Shown one piece after another: positions 49,335-58,466 of a DNA stretch of 64,000 bases; the stretch's first letter is position 1, and every line of letters begins with the position of its first letter. Location: contig JAZQLC010000014.1 of the NCBI GenBank assembly GCA_045542485.1, positions 29,731 to 93,730 of the forward strand, read 5' to 3'. The notes below the pieces were generated by a model. That model did no database searches. It was not told the origin of the DNA and was given only the letters and a program-made list of their open reading frames with translations. Source of the DNA: SIG575 sp045542485 (lineage in GTDB: Bacteria; Bacillota; Clostridia; Oscillospirales; Acutalibacteraceae). Made by a program: the position numbers and the translations under genes.

Positions 49335-51236
49335 CTGAAAAAAATATATATGGTACAGCCGAATTCTCAATACGGAAATTCCGTTTATTTCCCTTATGCT
49401 GCAGGTTCACTTATAGCCTATGCATTCAGTGACGAGAGAATAAAGAGCGAATACTCTTTTGAAGGATTCATTTATAAAAAAACAGATATTGATAAGGCTC
49501 TTGAAAGTGTTACTGACCCGTATTTTGTAGGCTTTTCCTGCTATGTATGGAACTACGAATACAACAAGCGTTTAGCGAAGAAGATAAAAGAAAAATATCC
49601 TTACTGTAAAATTGCATTCGGCGGTCATCAGATAAACAAAGAAAGTGATATTCTGGAAACAGACTTTGTGGACTTCTGTCTTTTGGGCGAGGGCGAAGAG
49701 ATTTTTAAGAAGCTTCTTCTTTCTTTTGCAGGTAAAGAGTCCCGGGAAAACATCCCCAACATAATGTACAGAAAAGACGGTGAATTTCTGTCCACAGAAA
49801 AAAAGAGAGTCGATATTCCAGAAAGGGTTTCGCCTTATCTTGAGGGATATTTTGACAAGATGGTGGAAGAGGAAGAACTTGCCTTTTCTGCGATTCTTGA
49901 AACAAACAGAGGCTGTCCCAACAAGTGTGCTTTCTGCGATTGGGGAAACGAAAAAGCCAAGGTAAGACTTTACGATATAGAAACAGTCAGAGCCGAAATT
50001 GACTGGATGAGCCAAAAGAAAATTGAATACTGCTATTGTGCAGATGCAAACTTCGGTCTTTTTGAAAGAGATGAAGACATTATCGAATATATGATTGCGA
50101 AGCACAAGGAAAATGGTTTCCCTGAAAAATTTCAGGCAACATATTCAAAGAATAATTCTGAGACTGTTTTTAGAATCAACAAACGACTTAATGATGTGGG
50201 AATGTGTAAGGGTGCCACTCTTTCTTTCCAGTCGCTTCATCAGAATGTGCTTGACAATATTTACAGAAAAAATATGCCTATCGAAAGCTTTCACGAGCTT
50301 ATGAGCCTCTATAATAAAAACGGCATCGGCGCATATTCCGAAATTATTCTGGGACTTCCCGGAGAAACATATGAAAGCTTCCGCGACGGAATAGAAATGC
50401 TTCTTGAGGGCGGACAGCATATGTCTATCAATTTCTTCAACTGTGAGCTTCTGATGAATTCCATAATGAATGACCCGGAATATATGAAGAAATATGAAAT
50501 CGAGTATGCAAAGACAGAGCAGCATCAGTACCATGTTGTGCCCAACAGAAAAGATATAACTGAATTTTCGCGCATAGTTGTTTCTACTTCATCTATGTCA
50601 AAGGAGATGTGGATAAAGAGCAACATTTTTGCAGTGTTTGTCAGAGCCTTTCACAATCTGGGACTTCTGCAGTGCCTTGCGATTTATCTCTATTATGAAA
50701 AGGGAATAAAGTATTCGCAGTTTTACGGTGACCTGATAGAGTTTTCTCTCGGAAATCTCGACAGTGTGTGCGGAAAAATCCATATATGGCTTGAAGAAAA
50801 ATACAGAGAAGTTCTTAAAAACTCAGGCTCACTTACCTGTACTGAGACCGATTACGGTGAGCTTACATGGCCTCTTGATGAAGGCGCTTTTCTCAAGGCG
50901 ATGAAAGAGCGTGACCTTTTTTATGAGGAAACAGAAGAGTTTCTCAGAAAATATTTTGATGACAATGAACTTTTTGAAGAGATTATCAGTTATCAGAAAA
51001 ACATCGTGAAAAACCCTTATTCAAAGGGTGCCGTTCTGAATCTCAGTTATGATTTTTATGCTTATTTTTCAAACATTTACAACAATTCTTACAGATCTCT
51101 TCAGAAGAAAAAACACAGCATAAAGATTGATTCCTCAGATACACCGTCAGACCTTCCCGAATATGCGAAAAAAATTGTATGGTACGGAAGAAAAGGCGGA
51201 CAGAATATTATTAAAAAGATTGAATATCTTTCTTGA
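49335..51236 (+). CDS. B12-binding radical SAM protein, paralog 2 (probable CUG start)
   Basis: 633 residues if begun at CTG 49335. There AGAGGTG (49321-49327) is 7 nt upstream and the N-terminus becomes (M)KKIYMVQPNSQYGNSVYFPY, aligning exactly with paralogs 3 and 4; the first ATG (49350) would delete the first beta strand and is 22 nt from the site. Cobalamin-type domain with FGGHQINKESDIL and LGEGEEIF; radical SAM cysteines Cys194, Cys198 and Cys201 (ETNRGCPNKCAFCDWGN); VDANF-like CADANFGLFERDE; EIILGLPGETYESF; C-terminal YAKKIVWYGRKGG. It differs from paralog 1 in one key place: Asp-Phe-Cys-Leu-Leu-Gly after the cobalamin motif. Confidence 0.87.
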   Translation: MKKIYMVQPNSQYGNSVYFPYAAGSLIAYAFSDERIKSEYSFEGFIYKKTDIDKALESVTDPYFVGFSCYVWNYEYNKRLAKKIKEKYPYCKIAFGGHQINKESDILETDFVDFCLLGEGEEIFKKLLLSFAGKESRENIPNIMYRKDGEFLSTEKKRVDIPERVSPYLEGYFDKMVEEEELAFSAILETNRGCPNKCAFCDWGNEKAKVRLYDIETVRAEIDWMSQKKIEYCYCADANFGLFERDEDIIEYMIAKHKENGFPEKFQATYSKNNSETVFRINKRLNDVGMCKGATLSFQSLHQNVLDNIYRKNMPIESFHELMSLYNKNGIGAYSEIILGLPGETYESFRDGIEMLLEGGQHMSINFFNCELLMNSIMNDPEYMKKYEIEYAKTEQHQYHVVPNRKDITEFSRIVVSTSSMSKEMWIKSNIFAVFVRAFHNLGLLQCLAIYLYYEKGIKYSQFYGDLIEFSLGNLDSVCGKIHIWLEEKYREVLKNSGSLTCTETDYGELTWPLDEGAFLKAMKERDLFYEETEEFLRKYFDDNELFEEIISYQKNIVKNPYSKGAVLNLSYDFYAYFSNIYNNSYRSLQKKKHSIKIDSSDTPSDLPEYAKKIVWYGRKGGQNIIKKIEYLS

Positions 51237-51265
51237 AATTTTCAGATTAAAGTGTGGTGAAGTGT

Positions 51266-53170
51266 ATGAAAAAGAATATTTATTTTATTCAACCAAATAC
51301 ACTGCTTGGTAATTCCGTTTATTTCCCTTACGCTGTGGGAGTGCTTTCCTCTTACGCTTTGCAGTTTGAGGATATCAGCAGTAAATATGAACTTGCAGGT
51401 ATTATTTTCAAAGAAGATACAACTGAAGAAGTGATGTCTGCAATTGAGAATCCTGAAATCGTAGGCTTTTCAAACTATTTCTGGAATTACGATTATAACC
51501 TCCGACAGGCTGAAAACATAAAAGAGAAATATCCCCGATGCAAAATCATTTTCGGTGGTCATCAGGTGGCAAGGAATTCAGATTTTCTTGAAAAATATCA
51601 TTTCATTGACATTCTGATTTTCGGTGAAGGTGAGCTTCCTTTTACAAGAATTTTAAGAGCATTGGATAAAGGTGAAAGTCTTGAAAATATCCCCAACATT
51701 TCTTTCAGGAATGAAGCGGGTGAGGTTATTAAAACAGAAGATAAAGCCGAGGGTGTTGAAAACTATCCCTCGCCGTATCTTACGGGAATTTTTGATAAAC
51801 TCCTGAATATTCCTGAGGGAATGGAATTCAATGCTCAGCTTGAAACAAACAGAGGCTGTCCCTATCACTGCTCTTTCTGTGATTGGTGCGACTACGATTT
51901 GCCTATGCGCAAATTTCCTATGGAAAGAGTAAAAAAAGATCTGGAATGGATTTCTGAACATAAAATTTCATATTGTATGTGCGTTGACTCAAATTTCGGT
52001 CTTTTTGAGAGAGATGAAGAGATTGCATCCTTTGCAGTTGAATTGAAAAAGAAAAATGGTTTTCCCGATAAATTCGGTGCTTGTTTTGCCAAAAACAAAA
52101 CAGACAGGATTTTTACAATAAACAAAATGTTCAACGATGTGGGAATGAGCAAAGGTGTTTCTCTTGCATTCCAGAGTATGTCTGAGACTGTTCTTGAAAA
52201 TATTTCAAGAAAAAATATGAATAAGAATAAGTTGTCAGAACAGCTTGAGCTTTACCATAAAGCAGGTATCCCCACATACACAGAATTAATTCTCGGTCTT
52301 CCCGGCGAAACTCTCGAAAGCTTTTCTGAGGGAATATGCGAACTTCTCGAAAGAGGTCAGCACGACTCAATCAATGTTTTCAGATGCGAGGTTTATCCTA
52401 ACTCAACTCTGTCAGACAAGGATTATATGAAAAAGTTCGGCATCAAGACTGCAATCAACAAACTGAATATCAACCACTGCGCAATTTCAAGTGCTGTTTT
52501 TTCGGGTGGTCTCGAATATATTATTGAAACATCAACAATGAGCTCGGAAGACCTTGTGAAAGCAACGGTTTTTTCGGCTTGTATCCAGAGTGTGCATTGT
52601 CACGGACTTCTCCAGTGCTTTGCGATTTATCTTCACAACACAATGTCTGTGCCCTATTATAATTTCTACAATTCTTTCCTGAACTTCTTTTCAGATCGTG
52701 AGGGCGTAATCGGTGACACAATAAGAAGAATCAGCAGATGCATTGAATCAACAGCAGAGGGTGAAGTTGATTTATCTTATATCAACCGTGAGTTCGGCGA
52801 TATAACCTGGCCTTATGAAGAGGCGATGCTTCTTGACTATATTTATAAGCTTGATGAATTCTATGAAGAGGCATATTCTTTCCTTTCATCTTTCGGCATT
52901 GAGAAAAATGTAATGAAAGAACTGATGTCTTATCAGAAAAATCTTATTGTTACACCCTTCGGTAATGATATTGAAGAAAGGTATATCTATGATTGGAAAG
53001 AATATTTCTACAATATCCTTGCAAATAAAGAAGTAAACCTTAAAAAGAAAGAAACTGTTCTGAGATTCTTTGCAGAAGATGTGCCCACAGACTGGGAGAA
53101 TTATGCAAAGAAAATCATATGGTACGGCAGAAGAAATAAAAAGACAATAAGAGCAGTTGAAAAAATCTGA
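51266..53170 (+). CDS. B12-binding radical SAM protein, paralog 3
   Basis: 634 residues from ATG 51266, 29 nt after paralog 2, with GGTGA just upstream. Domain order as in the others: KKNIYFIQPNTLLGNSVYFPY, FGGHQVARNSDFLEKYHFID, FGEGELPF; radical SAM Cys198, Cys202 and Cys205 in ETNRGCPYHCSFCDWCD, with an additional Cys after the motif (DWCDYDL); VDSNFGLFERDE; ELILGLPGETLESF; C-terminal YAKKIIWYGRRNKK. The C-terminal domain has the shared motifs CIQSVHCHGLLQCFAIYL and REFGDITWPYEEAMLLD. Cytoplasmic; substrate unknown. Confidence 0.88.
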   Translation: MKKNIYFIQPNTLLGNSVYFPYAVGVLSSYALQFEDISSKYELAGIIFKEDTTEEVMSAIENPEIVGFSNYFWNYDYNLRQAENIKEKYPRCKIIFGGHQVARNSDFLEKYHFIDILIFGEGELPFTRILRALDKGESLENIPNISFRNEAGEVIKTEDKAEGVENYPSPYLTGIFDKLLNIPEGMEFNAQLETNRGCPYHCSFCDWCDYDLPMRKFPMERVKKDLEWISEHKISYCMCVDSNFGLFERDEEIASFAVELKKKNGFPDKFGACFAKNKTDRIFTINKMFNDVGMSKGVSLAFQSMSETVLENISRKNMNKNKLSEQLELYHKAGIPTYTELILGLPGETLESFSEGICELLERGQHDSINVFRCEVYPNSTLSDKDYMKKFGIKTAINKLNINHCAISSAVFSGGLEYIIETSTMSSEDLVKATVFSACIQSVHCHGLLQCFAIYLHNTMSVPYYNFYNSFLNFFSDREGVIGDTIRRISRCIESTAEGEVDLSYINREFGDITWPYEEAMLLDYIYKLDEFYEEAYSFLSSFGIEKNVMKELMSYQKNLIVTPFGNDIEERYIYDWKEYFYNILANKEVNLKKKETVLRFFAEDVPTDWENYAKKIIWYGRRNKKTIRAVEKI

Positions 53171-53188
53171 AACTGAGGAGGGGAGAAA

Positions 53189-55126
53189 ATGAAAAATATA
53201 TATTTCGTACAACCGAATAATGCACTGTCAAAGTCATCCTGTCTCCCTCCCGCAGTATATCTGCCTTATGCTGTCGGTGCAATTGCCGCGTACTCTTTTT
53301 CTCACGAGGAGATAAAGAAAAAATATAATCTGTGTGATTTTATTTTCACAAAAATGCCCATTGAAAATGCGCTGGAGGAAATCAGTGATCCGTATATAAT
53401 TGCCTTTTCAAACTATATGTGGAGTGTTGAGTATAACCTTGCACTGGCTCAGGCTGCAAAGGAAAAATGGCCCGGTTGTATAATCGCTTTCGGTGGCGTT
53501 CAGGTCCCCGATGATACGGAATATCTTGAAGAATACCCGTTTATTGATTTGCTTATGCACAGTGAGGGTGAGGTTACTTTCTATAAGCTTCTTCTTGCAT
53601 TGGATGAGGGAAGATGTCTTGATGATGTTCCCAATCTTTCATACAGAAAAGACGGTGTGCCCGTTCAGACGAGAAAAGAACTCGGACCGCCTCTTGAAAA
53701 TTTCCCGTCTCCGTATACTATGGGATTGTTTGACTATATTGTGGATAATCCTGAATATAAAGATGTGCAGTTTGATACGGTAATTGAGACCAACAGAGGT
53801 TGTCCTTACAACTGTGTTTTCTGCTGCTGGAGAGGAAACAAATCAGGTTTCAGGCAGTTCCCTATGGAGAAAGTCAGAGCGGAGCTTGACTGGTTGGCGT
53901 CTCACAAAATCTCCTATTGCTTCTGCGCAGACTCCAACTTCGGAATTCTTGAAAGAGACAAAGAAATTGCAGATTACATTGTGCAGCTGAAGAAAAAATA
54001 CGGTTATCCTCAGCGGTTTGAATCAACTGCTGCAAAAAATAAAGATGACCGAGTGTTTGAGATTCTCAGCAAACTTGAGGAAGCTGATCTTAACAGAGGT
54101 GTATCCGTTGCTGTTCAGAGTATGTCACCTGAGGTTCTTGAAATTGTGGGCAGAAAAAATATGTCGGTCAACAATTTTGCAGAGCAGGTTGAAAGATATC
54201 GCACAAGCGGTATGTACACTTATACAGATTTGATTTTAGGTCTTCCCGGTGAAACTCTGGAAAGCTTCTGCAGAGGTCTTTGTCAGGTTATTGAAGCGGG
54301 TCAGCACAGTAATGTCAGTGTTTACAGATGTGAATTTTTACCCAACACAATAATGTACACAAAGGAGTTTGTTGAAAAATACAAGATTAAAACGGTAAGG
54401 TCTCTTCTGTGTCAGATTCATACAAGGGTAGACGAAGATATGAAATATGCTTCACGCTCGGATATTGTTGTTGAAACAAGTACAATGAGCGTTGAGGATT
54501 GGAAAAAGGCTTTTCGCATTTCTGTTTGTGTGCAGAGTTTTCATAGCCTGGGTCTTATGAAATTCTTTGCCATTTATTTAAGAAAAGCAAAGAACATATC
54601 CTATTATGATTTTTATATGAAGCTTTATGAGTGGATAGAAAACGAAAGCACCGTCATAAAAGCAATTCTCGATAAGGTTTTTGCAAGTGTCGATGTTTTT
54701 CTCAGAGGAGAGGGAAATCTGTGCTTTTCCGATGAACGCTTCGGCGATATTTATTGGGAGTTTTATGAAGGCCTTTTTCTTCTTTGTGCAGCAGAAGCCG
54801 ACAGCTTTTATGCGGAGGCTGAAAATTATCTGAAAAGGTATTTTGAGGAAAGAAAAATTTACGAGGACCTGTTGGCTTATCAGAAGTCTATGATAGCTCT
54901 GCCATCCAAGAGTAAAAGGCAACTTGATTTTGCCTATGACTGGTATGAATATTTTGAGAACTTGTTCAACACAGCTTATCTTGTTCCTGAGCAGAGACTG
55001 ACGACGATAGAATTTGAAGGCTCCTCGGAAAACTCGTGGATTGATTACGCTCACAAAAGAGTGTGGTACGGAAAAAGATACGAAAACACCATAAACAAAA
55101 ATTTCCGTGCGGACAAATCTGAATAA
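53189..55126 (+). CDS. B12-binding radical SAM protein, paralog 4 (divergent)
   Basis: 645 residues; GAGGAGGGG upstream. The N-terminus has a 5-7-residue insertion (NNALSKSSCLPPAVYLPY) and Val in place of His in the FGGHQ motif (FGGVQVPDDTEYL). Radical SAM Cys205, Cys209 and Cys212 lie in ETNRGCPYNCVFCCWRG, so Asp of CDW is replaced by Cys. CADSNFGILERDK, DLILGLPGETLESF and CVQSFHSLGLMKFFAIYL follow, then YAHKRVWYGKRYE. It is the most diverged copy, which suggests a separate substrate or step. Last gene of the run; a terminator follows at once. Confidence 0.87.
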   Translation: MKNIYFVQPNNALSKSSCLPPAVYLPYAVGAIAAYSFSHEEIKKKYNLCDFIFTKMPIENALEEISDPYIIAFSNYMWSVEYNLALAQAAKEKWPGCIIAFGGVQVPDDTEYLEEYPFIDLLMHSEGEVTFYKLLLALDEGRCLDDVPNLSYRKDGVPVQTRKELGPPLENFPSPYTMGLFDYIVDNPEYKDVQFDTVIETNRGCPYNCVFCCWRGNKSGFRQFPMEKVRAELDWLASHKISYCFCADSNFGILERDKEIADYIVQLKKKYGYPQRFESTAAKNKDDRVFEILSKLEEADLNRGVSVAVQSMSPEVLEIVGRKNMSVNNFAEQVERYRTSGMYTYTDLILGLPGETLESFCRGLCQVIEAGQHSNVSVYRCEFLPNTIMYTKEFVEKYKIKTVRSLLCQIHTRVDEDMKYASRSDIVVETSTMSVEDWKKAFRISVCVQSFHSLGLMKFFAIYLRKAKNISYYDFYMKLYEWIENESTVIKAILDKVFASVDVFLRGEGNLCFSDERFGDIYWEFYEGLFLLCAAEADSFYAEAENYLKRYFEERKIYEDLLAYQKSMIALPSKSKRQLDFAYDWYEYFENLFNTAYLVPEQRLTTIEFEGSSENSWIDYAHKRVWYGKRYENTINKNFRADKSE

Positions 55127-55130
55127 AACA

Positions 55131-55162
55131 CAAAGCGGCTGATGAAACCATCAGTCGCTTTG
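55131..55162. terminator. Bidirectional terminator after the radical SAM genes
   Basis: 14-bp stem CAAAGCGGCTGATG/CATCAGTCGCTTTG (one G-U) and a 4-nt loop, T-rich on both sides. It ends the 42.6-55.1 kb run and the convergent S1-domain gene. Confidence 0.88.
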
Positions 55163-55167
55163 CAATT

Positions 55168-56091
55168 TTAAAAGAAGCTTTCAATAATTTTCGTTGCGGA
55201 ATCGGGGGAATATTTCCAGTATGAAATGTGGTTTTCGCTTATGAAATAATTTAGTTTCTGAGGCGGGTATTCTGCATCAAAACAATCAACGATTATGAGT
55301 TTTATTTTCATCCTTTCGGGAATAATACTTTTTATGTAAACGGCGGTTGACTGACCGGGGAAAATGTTTTCGGAAACCTCTGCGAGTCCTGCAAGATTAG
55401 GTGAAAGCTCTACAAAAATCCCGTATTTTTCTGTTGAACGGACAATTCCGGGGACAGTTTCGCCTACGGAAAATTTTTCTGCGTTTTCTTCCCAGGTGCC
55501 AAGAAGTTCTTTGTGTGTCAGAACAATTCTTCCCAGCTCGTCGCGACTTTTTACGATTGCCCTGATTTCCTGATTGGAGGAGAATCTCACATCAGGGTGG
55601 GGTATGCGTGAAACGGAAATACTGTCAATGGGTAAAAGTGCGTTGATACCGGCGCCGATATCCGCAAAAACTCCGAACGGCTCCATATGGCATATTTTTG
55701 CATCGATTATATCACCTGTTTCAAGGCGTGAAATATATTCTTTCATACACTTCTGCTGAACCTTTTTGCGGCTCAGGATTGCATAGATGTCTCCGTATTC
55801 ATCGAAACCGAAATCTGTTATGATAAAGCAGACAGGCTTACCCACTTTGGAAATGAGTGCGATATCTCTCGTCACGCCTTCACTGATGCCGATGGCACCT
55901 TCCTCGCGGGGAATAATTCCTGACATACAGCCCAGGTCTATGTGGAGATTGTGCTCGTTATCACAGAGCATAACTCTCCCCTCTAAAATTTTGCCTTGCT
56001 TGAAGGCGTCTCGCACATTATCGGGACTTTTCAGCGCCCACATATTTTCTTTGGTATTTATAAGTTTGCCCTCGGGCAGATATTTGGACAT
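55168..56091 (-). CDS. S1 RNA-binding domain protein (ribosomal protein S1-like)
   Basis: 307 residues. Three S1-like OB domains: about 35-110 (ILEGRVMLCDNEHNLHIDLG), about 120-195 (TGDIIDAKICHMEPFGVFADIG, the best match) and about 205-265 (GETVPGIVRSTEKYGIFVELSP). No IspH fusion. Such short S1 proteins of Firmicutes probably bind mRNA rather than act as a true S1. AGGAGG precedes the ATG at 56091. The first S1 repeat is degenerate. Convergent with the radical SAM operon and divergent from prfA, so monocistronic. Confidence 0.85.
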   Translation of the reverse strand: MSKYLPEGKLINTKENMWALKSPDNVRDAFKQGKILEGRVMLCDNEHNLHIDLGCMSGIIPREEGAIGISEGVTRDIALISKVGKPVCFIITDFGFDEYGDIYAILSRKKVQQKCMKEYISRLETGDIIDAKICHMEPFGVFADIGAGINALLPIDSISVSRIPHPDVRFSSNQEIRAIVKSRDELGRIVLTHKELLGTWEENAEKFSVGETVPGIVRSTEKYGIFVELSPNLAGLAEVSENIFPGQSTAVYIKSIIPERMKIKLIIVDCFDAEYPPQKLNYFISENHISYWKYSPDSATKIIESFF

Positions 56092-56122
56092 ACTTTATTC
56101 CTCCTTTATTTGTAAATACTTA

Positions 56123-56151
56123 TTCCATTTTTATGATAAATATGATATAAT
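56123..56151 (+). promoter_or_regulatory. Putative promoter of the DUF951-prfA operon
   Basis: Extended TGA plus TATAAT (56146-56151); the -35 at 17 nt is poor (TTCCAT, 56123-56128). Confidence 0.6.
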
Positions 56152-56175
56152 ATCTTTTCAGGAGGCGAAAAAGTC

Positions 56176-56358
56176 ATGGATGTACAAGTCGGCGATGTAG
56201 TAACTATGAAAAAGCAGCACCCTTGCGGATGTGACAGATTCGCTGTCACAAGAACGGGGATGGACTTCAAACTCAGGTGCGAAAAATGCGGTCACGAGGT
56301 GATGATTCCCCGTCAGAAAGCAGAGAAGAATATCAAAAAAATATCAAGACCTGAATGA
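56176..56358 (+). CDS. DUF951 family zinc-ribbon-like protein
   Basis: 60 residues: VQVGDVVTMKKQHPCGCDRF, VTRTGMDFKLRCEKCGHEV and MIPRQKAEKNIKK match the DUF951 pattern, with CGC and CxxC cysteines that could bind zinc. The function is unknown; the family is widespread in Firmicutes. AGGAGG (56160-56165) sets the start. It is 9 nt upstream of prfA and cotranscribed. Confidence 0.88.
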   Translation: MDVQVGDVVTMKKQHPCGCDRFAVTRTGMDFKLRCEKCGHEVMIPRQKAEKNIKKISRPE

Positions 56359-56367
56359 GGTAATTAA

Positions 56368-57438
56368 ATGTTAGATAAGTTAGAAAAAGTTGAAGAACGT
56401 TTTGAGACAGTAAATGAAATGCTTTGCGACCCTGATGTGGTTGCTGATATGGAAAAATATAAAAAGCTTATGCGTGAAATGAAAAATCTTACGCCTGTCG
56501 TTGAAAAGTTCAGAGAGTACAAAAAAACTAAAGAAACCTTTGAGGAGGCAAAAATTCTTCTTGAGGATTCTTCTCAGGACAAGGATTTTCGCGATATGGT
56601 TGAAGAAGAGTTTTCTGAGGCGAAGGAAAGTCTTGTCCGTATTGAAGAGGAACTGAAAATTCTTCTGCTTCCCAAAGACCCCAATGACGATAAGAATGTT
56701 ATTGTCGAAATCAGAGGCGGTGCAGGTGGCGAGGAAGCTTCGCTTTTTGCTTATGTTCTTTACAGAATGTACAGTATGTACGCTGAAACAAAAGGCTGGA
56801 AAACTGAAATTCTCGGTGCAAACGAAACGGAACTGGGCGGCTTCAAGGAAGTCAGTTTTATGATTGAGGGCGAGGGCGCTTTTTCCCGATTCAAATTTGA
56901 AAGCGGCGTTCACCGTGTTCAGCGAGTGCCCGAAACGGAATCGCAAGGAAGAATCCACACATCAACGGTTACCGTTGCCGTTCTTCCTGAGGCTGAAGAT
57001 GTTGATATTGAAATAAACCCTGCCGATTTGCAGATAGACACCTTCCGTTCAAGCGGTGCAGGTGGTCAGCACATCAATAAGACAGAATCTGCAATCAGAA
57101 TCACTCATATTCCAACGGGAACTGTTGTTGAGTGTCAGGACGAAAGAAGTCAGCACAAGAATAAAGACAAGGCTATGAAAATTCTTCGTTCAAGAATTCT
57201 TGATGAAGAGAGAAGAAAGCAGAATGATGCTATCGCTGGAGAGAGAAAAAGTCAGGTCGGTTCAGGTGACAGAAGCGAAAGAATCAGAACCTACAACTAT
57301 CCTCAGGGAAGAATCAGTGACCACAGAATCGGTCTTACTCTTTACAGACTTGAGGCCATGCTCAACGGCGACATAGACGAGCTTATAGATTCACTTATTA
57401 CCGCAGACACAGCGGAAAAATTAAAGGCAGAAGAATAA
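56368..57438 (+). CDS. prfA: Peptide chain release factor 1
   Basis: 356 residues, normal length. It reads UAA and UAG stop codons. GGQ motif in SSGAGGQHINKTESA triggers peptidyl-tRNA hydrolysis; RVQRVPETESQGRIHTST is RF1-typical; GGAGGEEASLFA is conserved; the N-terminal region is a coiled coil. Followed after 1 nt by the Sua5 gene. No prmC (methyltransferase) gene is adjacent. Confidence 0.96.
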   Translation: MLDKLEKVEERFETVNEMLCDPDVVADMEKYKKLMREMKNLTPVVEKFREYKKTKETFEEAKILLEDSSQDKDFRDMVEEEFSEAKESLVRIEEELKILLLPKDPNDDKNVIVEIRGGAGGEEASLFAYVLYRMYSMYAETKGWKTEILGANETELGGFKEVSFMIEGEGAFSRFKFESGVHRVQRVPETESQGRIHTSTVTVAVLPEAEDVDIEINPADLQIDTFRSSGAGGQHINKTESAIRITHIPTGTVVECQDERSQHKNKDKAMKILRSRILDEERRKQNDAIAGERKSQVGSGDRSERIRTYNYPQGRISDHRIGLTLYRLEAMLNGDIDELIDSLITADTAEKLKAEE

Positions 57439-57439
57439 T

Positions 57440-58453
57440 ATGAAAACAAAAATTCTTAACGCAACTGAAAAGGCAATTGATGAGGCTGTCGCAATTATAC
57501 GAAACGGCGGCGTAGTAGGTCTGCCCACTGAGACGGTTTACGGCCTCGGTGCAAATGCTTTTGATTCCTCGGCAGTTGAAAAGATTTTTGAAGCAAAGGG
57601 AAGACCGAAGGATAACCCTATGATTGTCCACGTGTCCTCCATAGAAGAGGTTTATCCTCTGGTGAGAGAGTTTCCTGAAAAAGCAAAGGCTCTTGCTGAA
57701 AAATACTGGCCCGGACCGCTTACGATTATTATGCCGAAATCAGATATGGTTCCTGATCGTACAAGTGGAAACCTCGACACCGTTGCAGTAAGAATGCCGT
57801 CGCACCCTGTGATGCGTGAGGTTATAAAAAAATCGGGCTGTCCTATTGCTGCCCCCTCGGCTAATCTTTCGGGAAGCCCCAGCCCTACAAATGCAAAATA
57901 TGTTTTTGATGATATGAACGGTAGAATCGGGCTGATTCTTGACGGCGGAGAGTGCGAGGTAGGTCTTGAATCTACGGTAATAACTCTCGCGGGTGAAAAG
58001 CCCAGATTGCTCCGACCCGGCGGAATAACACCTGAGCAGCTTGAAGAAGTTCTCGGCGAAATTATAATTGACAAAGCGGTTAAGTCAAAGCTTGAAGAAA
58101 ACGCCAAGGCAGCTTCTCCGGGAATGAAGTACAAACATTATGCTCCCCAAATTAAAGTTGTAATTATAAAGGCAGACAGAGAAAAGTATGCAGAATATGT
58201 TTCATCTCATAAGGAAAAAGCAGCTGCACTTTGCTTTGAAGAGGATAAGGAATTTCTGTCTGTTCCCACGGTAACCTACGGAAGAAGCGATGATGCGTCT
58301 TCTCAGGCAAAAAGACTTTTCGATGCTCTTCGTGAACTCGATGAAACGGATGCGGAAATCGCCTTTGCCCACTGTCCCTCAGATGAGGGCATAGGACTTG
58401 CTGTTTATAACAGGCTTCTTCGTTCGGCAGGCTTTGAAGTAATTGAGCTGTAA
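57440..58453 (+). CDS. Threonylcarbamoyl-AMP synthase (Sua5/YwlC type)
   Basis: 337 residues: an N-terminal YrdC domain (about 1-200) with GLPTETVYGLGANAF, KGRPKDNPMIVHV, PGPLTIIMPKS and PTNAKYVFDD, plus the C-terminal Sua5 domain (about 220-337, from SPGMKYKHYAPQ). It makes threonylcarbamoyl-AMP from Thr, bicarbonate and ATP for the t6A37 modification of ANN-decoding tRNAs. Its position directly after prfA matches other Firmicutes. The start ATG lies 1 nt after the prfA stop. Confidence 0.93.
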   Translation: MKTKILNATEKAIDEAVAIIRNGGVVGLPTETVYGLGANAFDSSAVEKIFEAKGRPKDNPMIVHVSSIEEVYPLVREFPEKAKALAEKYWPGPLTIIMPKSDMVPDRTSGNLDTVAVRMPSHPVMREVIKKSGCPIAAPSANLSGSPSPTNAKYVFDDMNGRIGLILDGGECEVGLESTVITLAGEKPRLLRPGGITPEQLEEVLGEIIIDKAVKSKLEENAKAASPGMKYKHYAPQIKVVIIKADREKYAEYVSSHKEKAAALCFEEDKEFLSVPTVTYGRSDDASSQAKRLFDALRELDETDAEIAFAHCPSDEGIGLAVYNRLLRSAGFEVIEL

Positions 58454-58466
58454 GGAGTGAAGGTTT

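Noticed and set aside
47395..55126. The four radical SAM genes as pseudogene copies
   Set aside because: All four have full-length open frames, intact radical SAM cysteines, and individually diverged but conserved motifs, so they appear functional.
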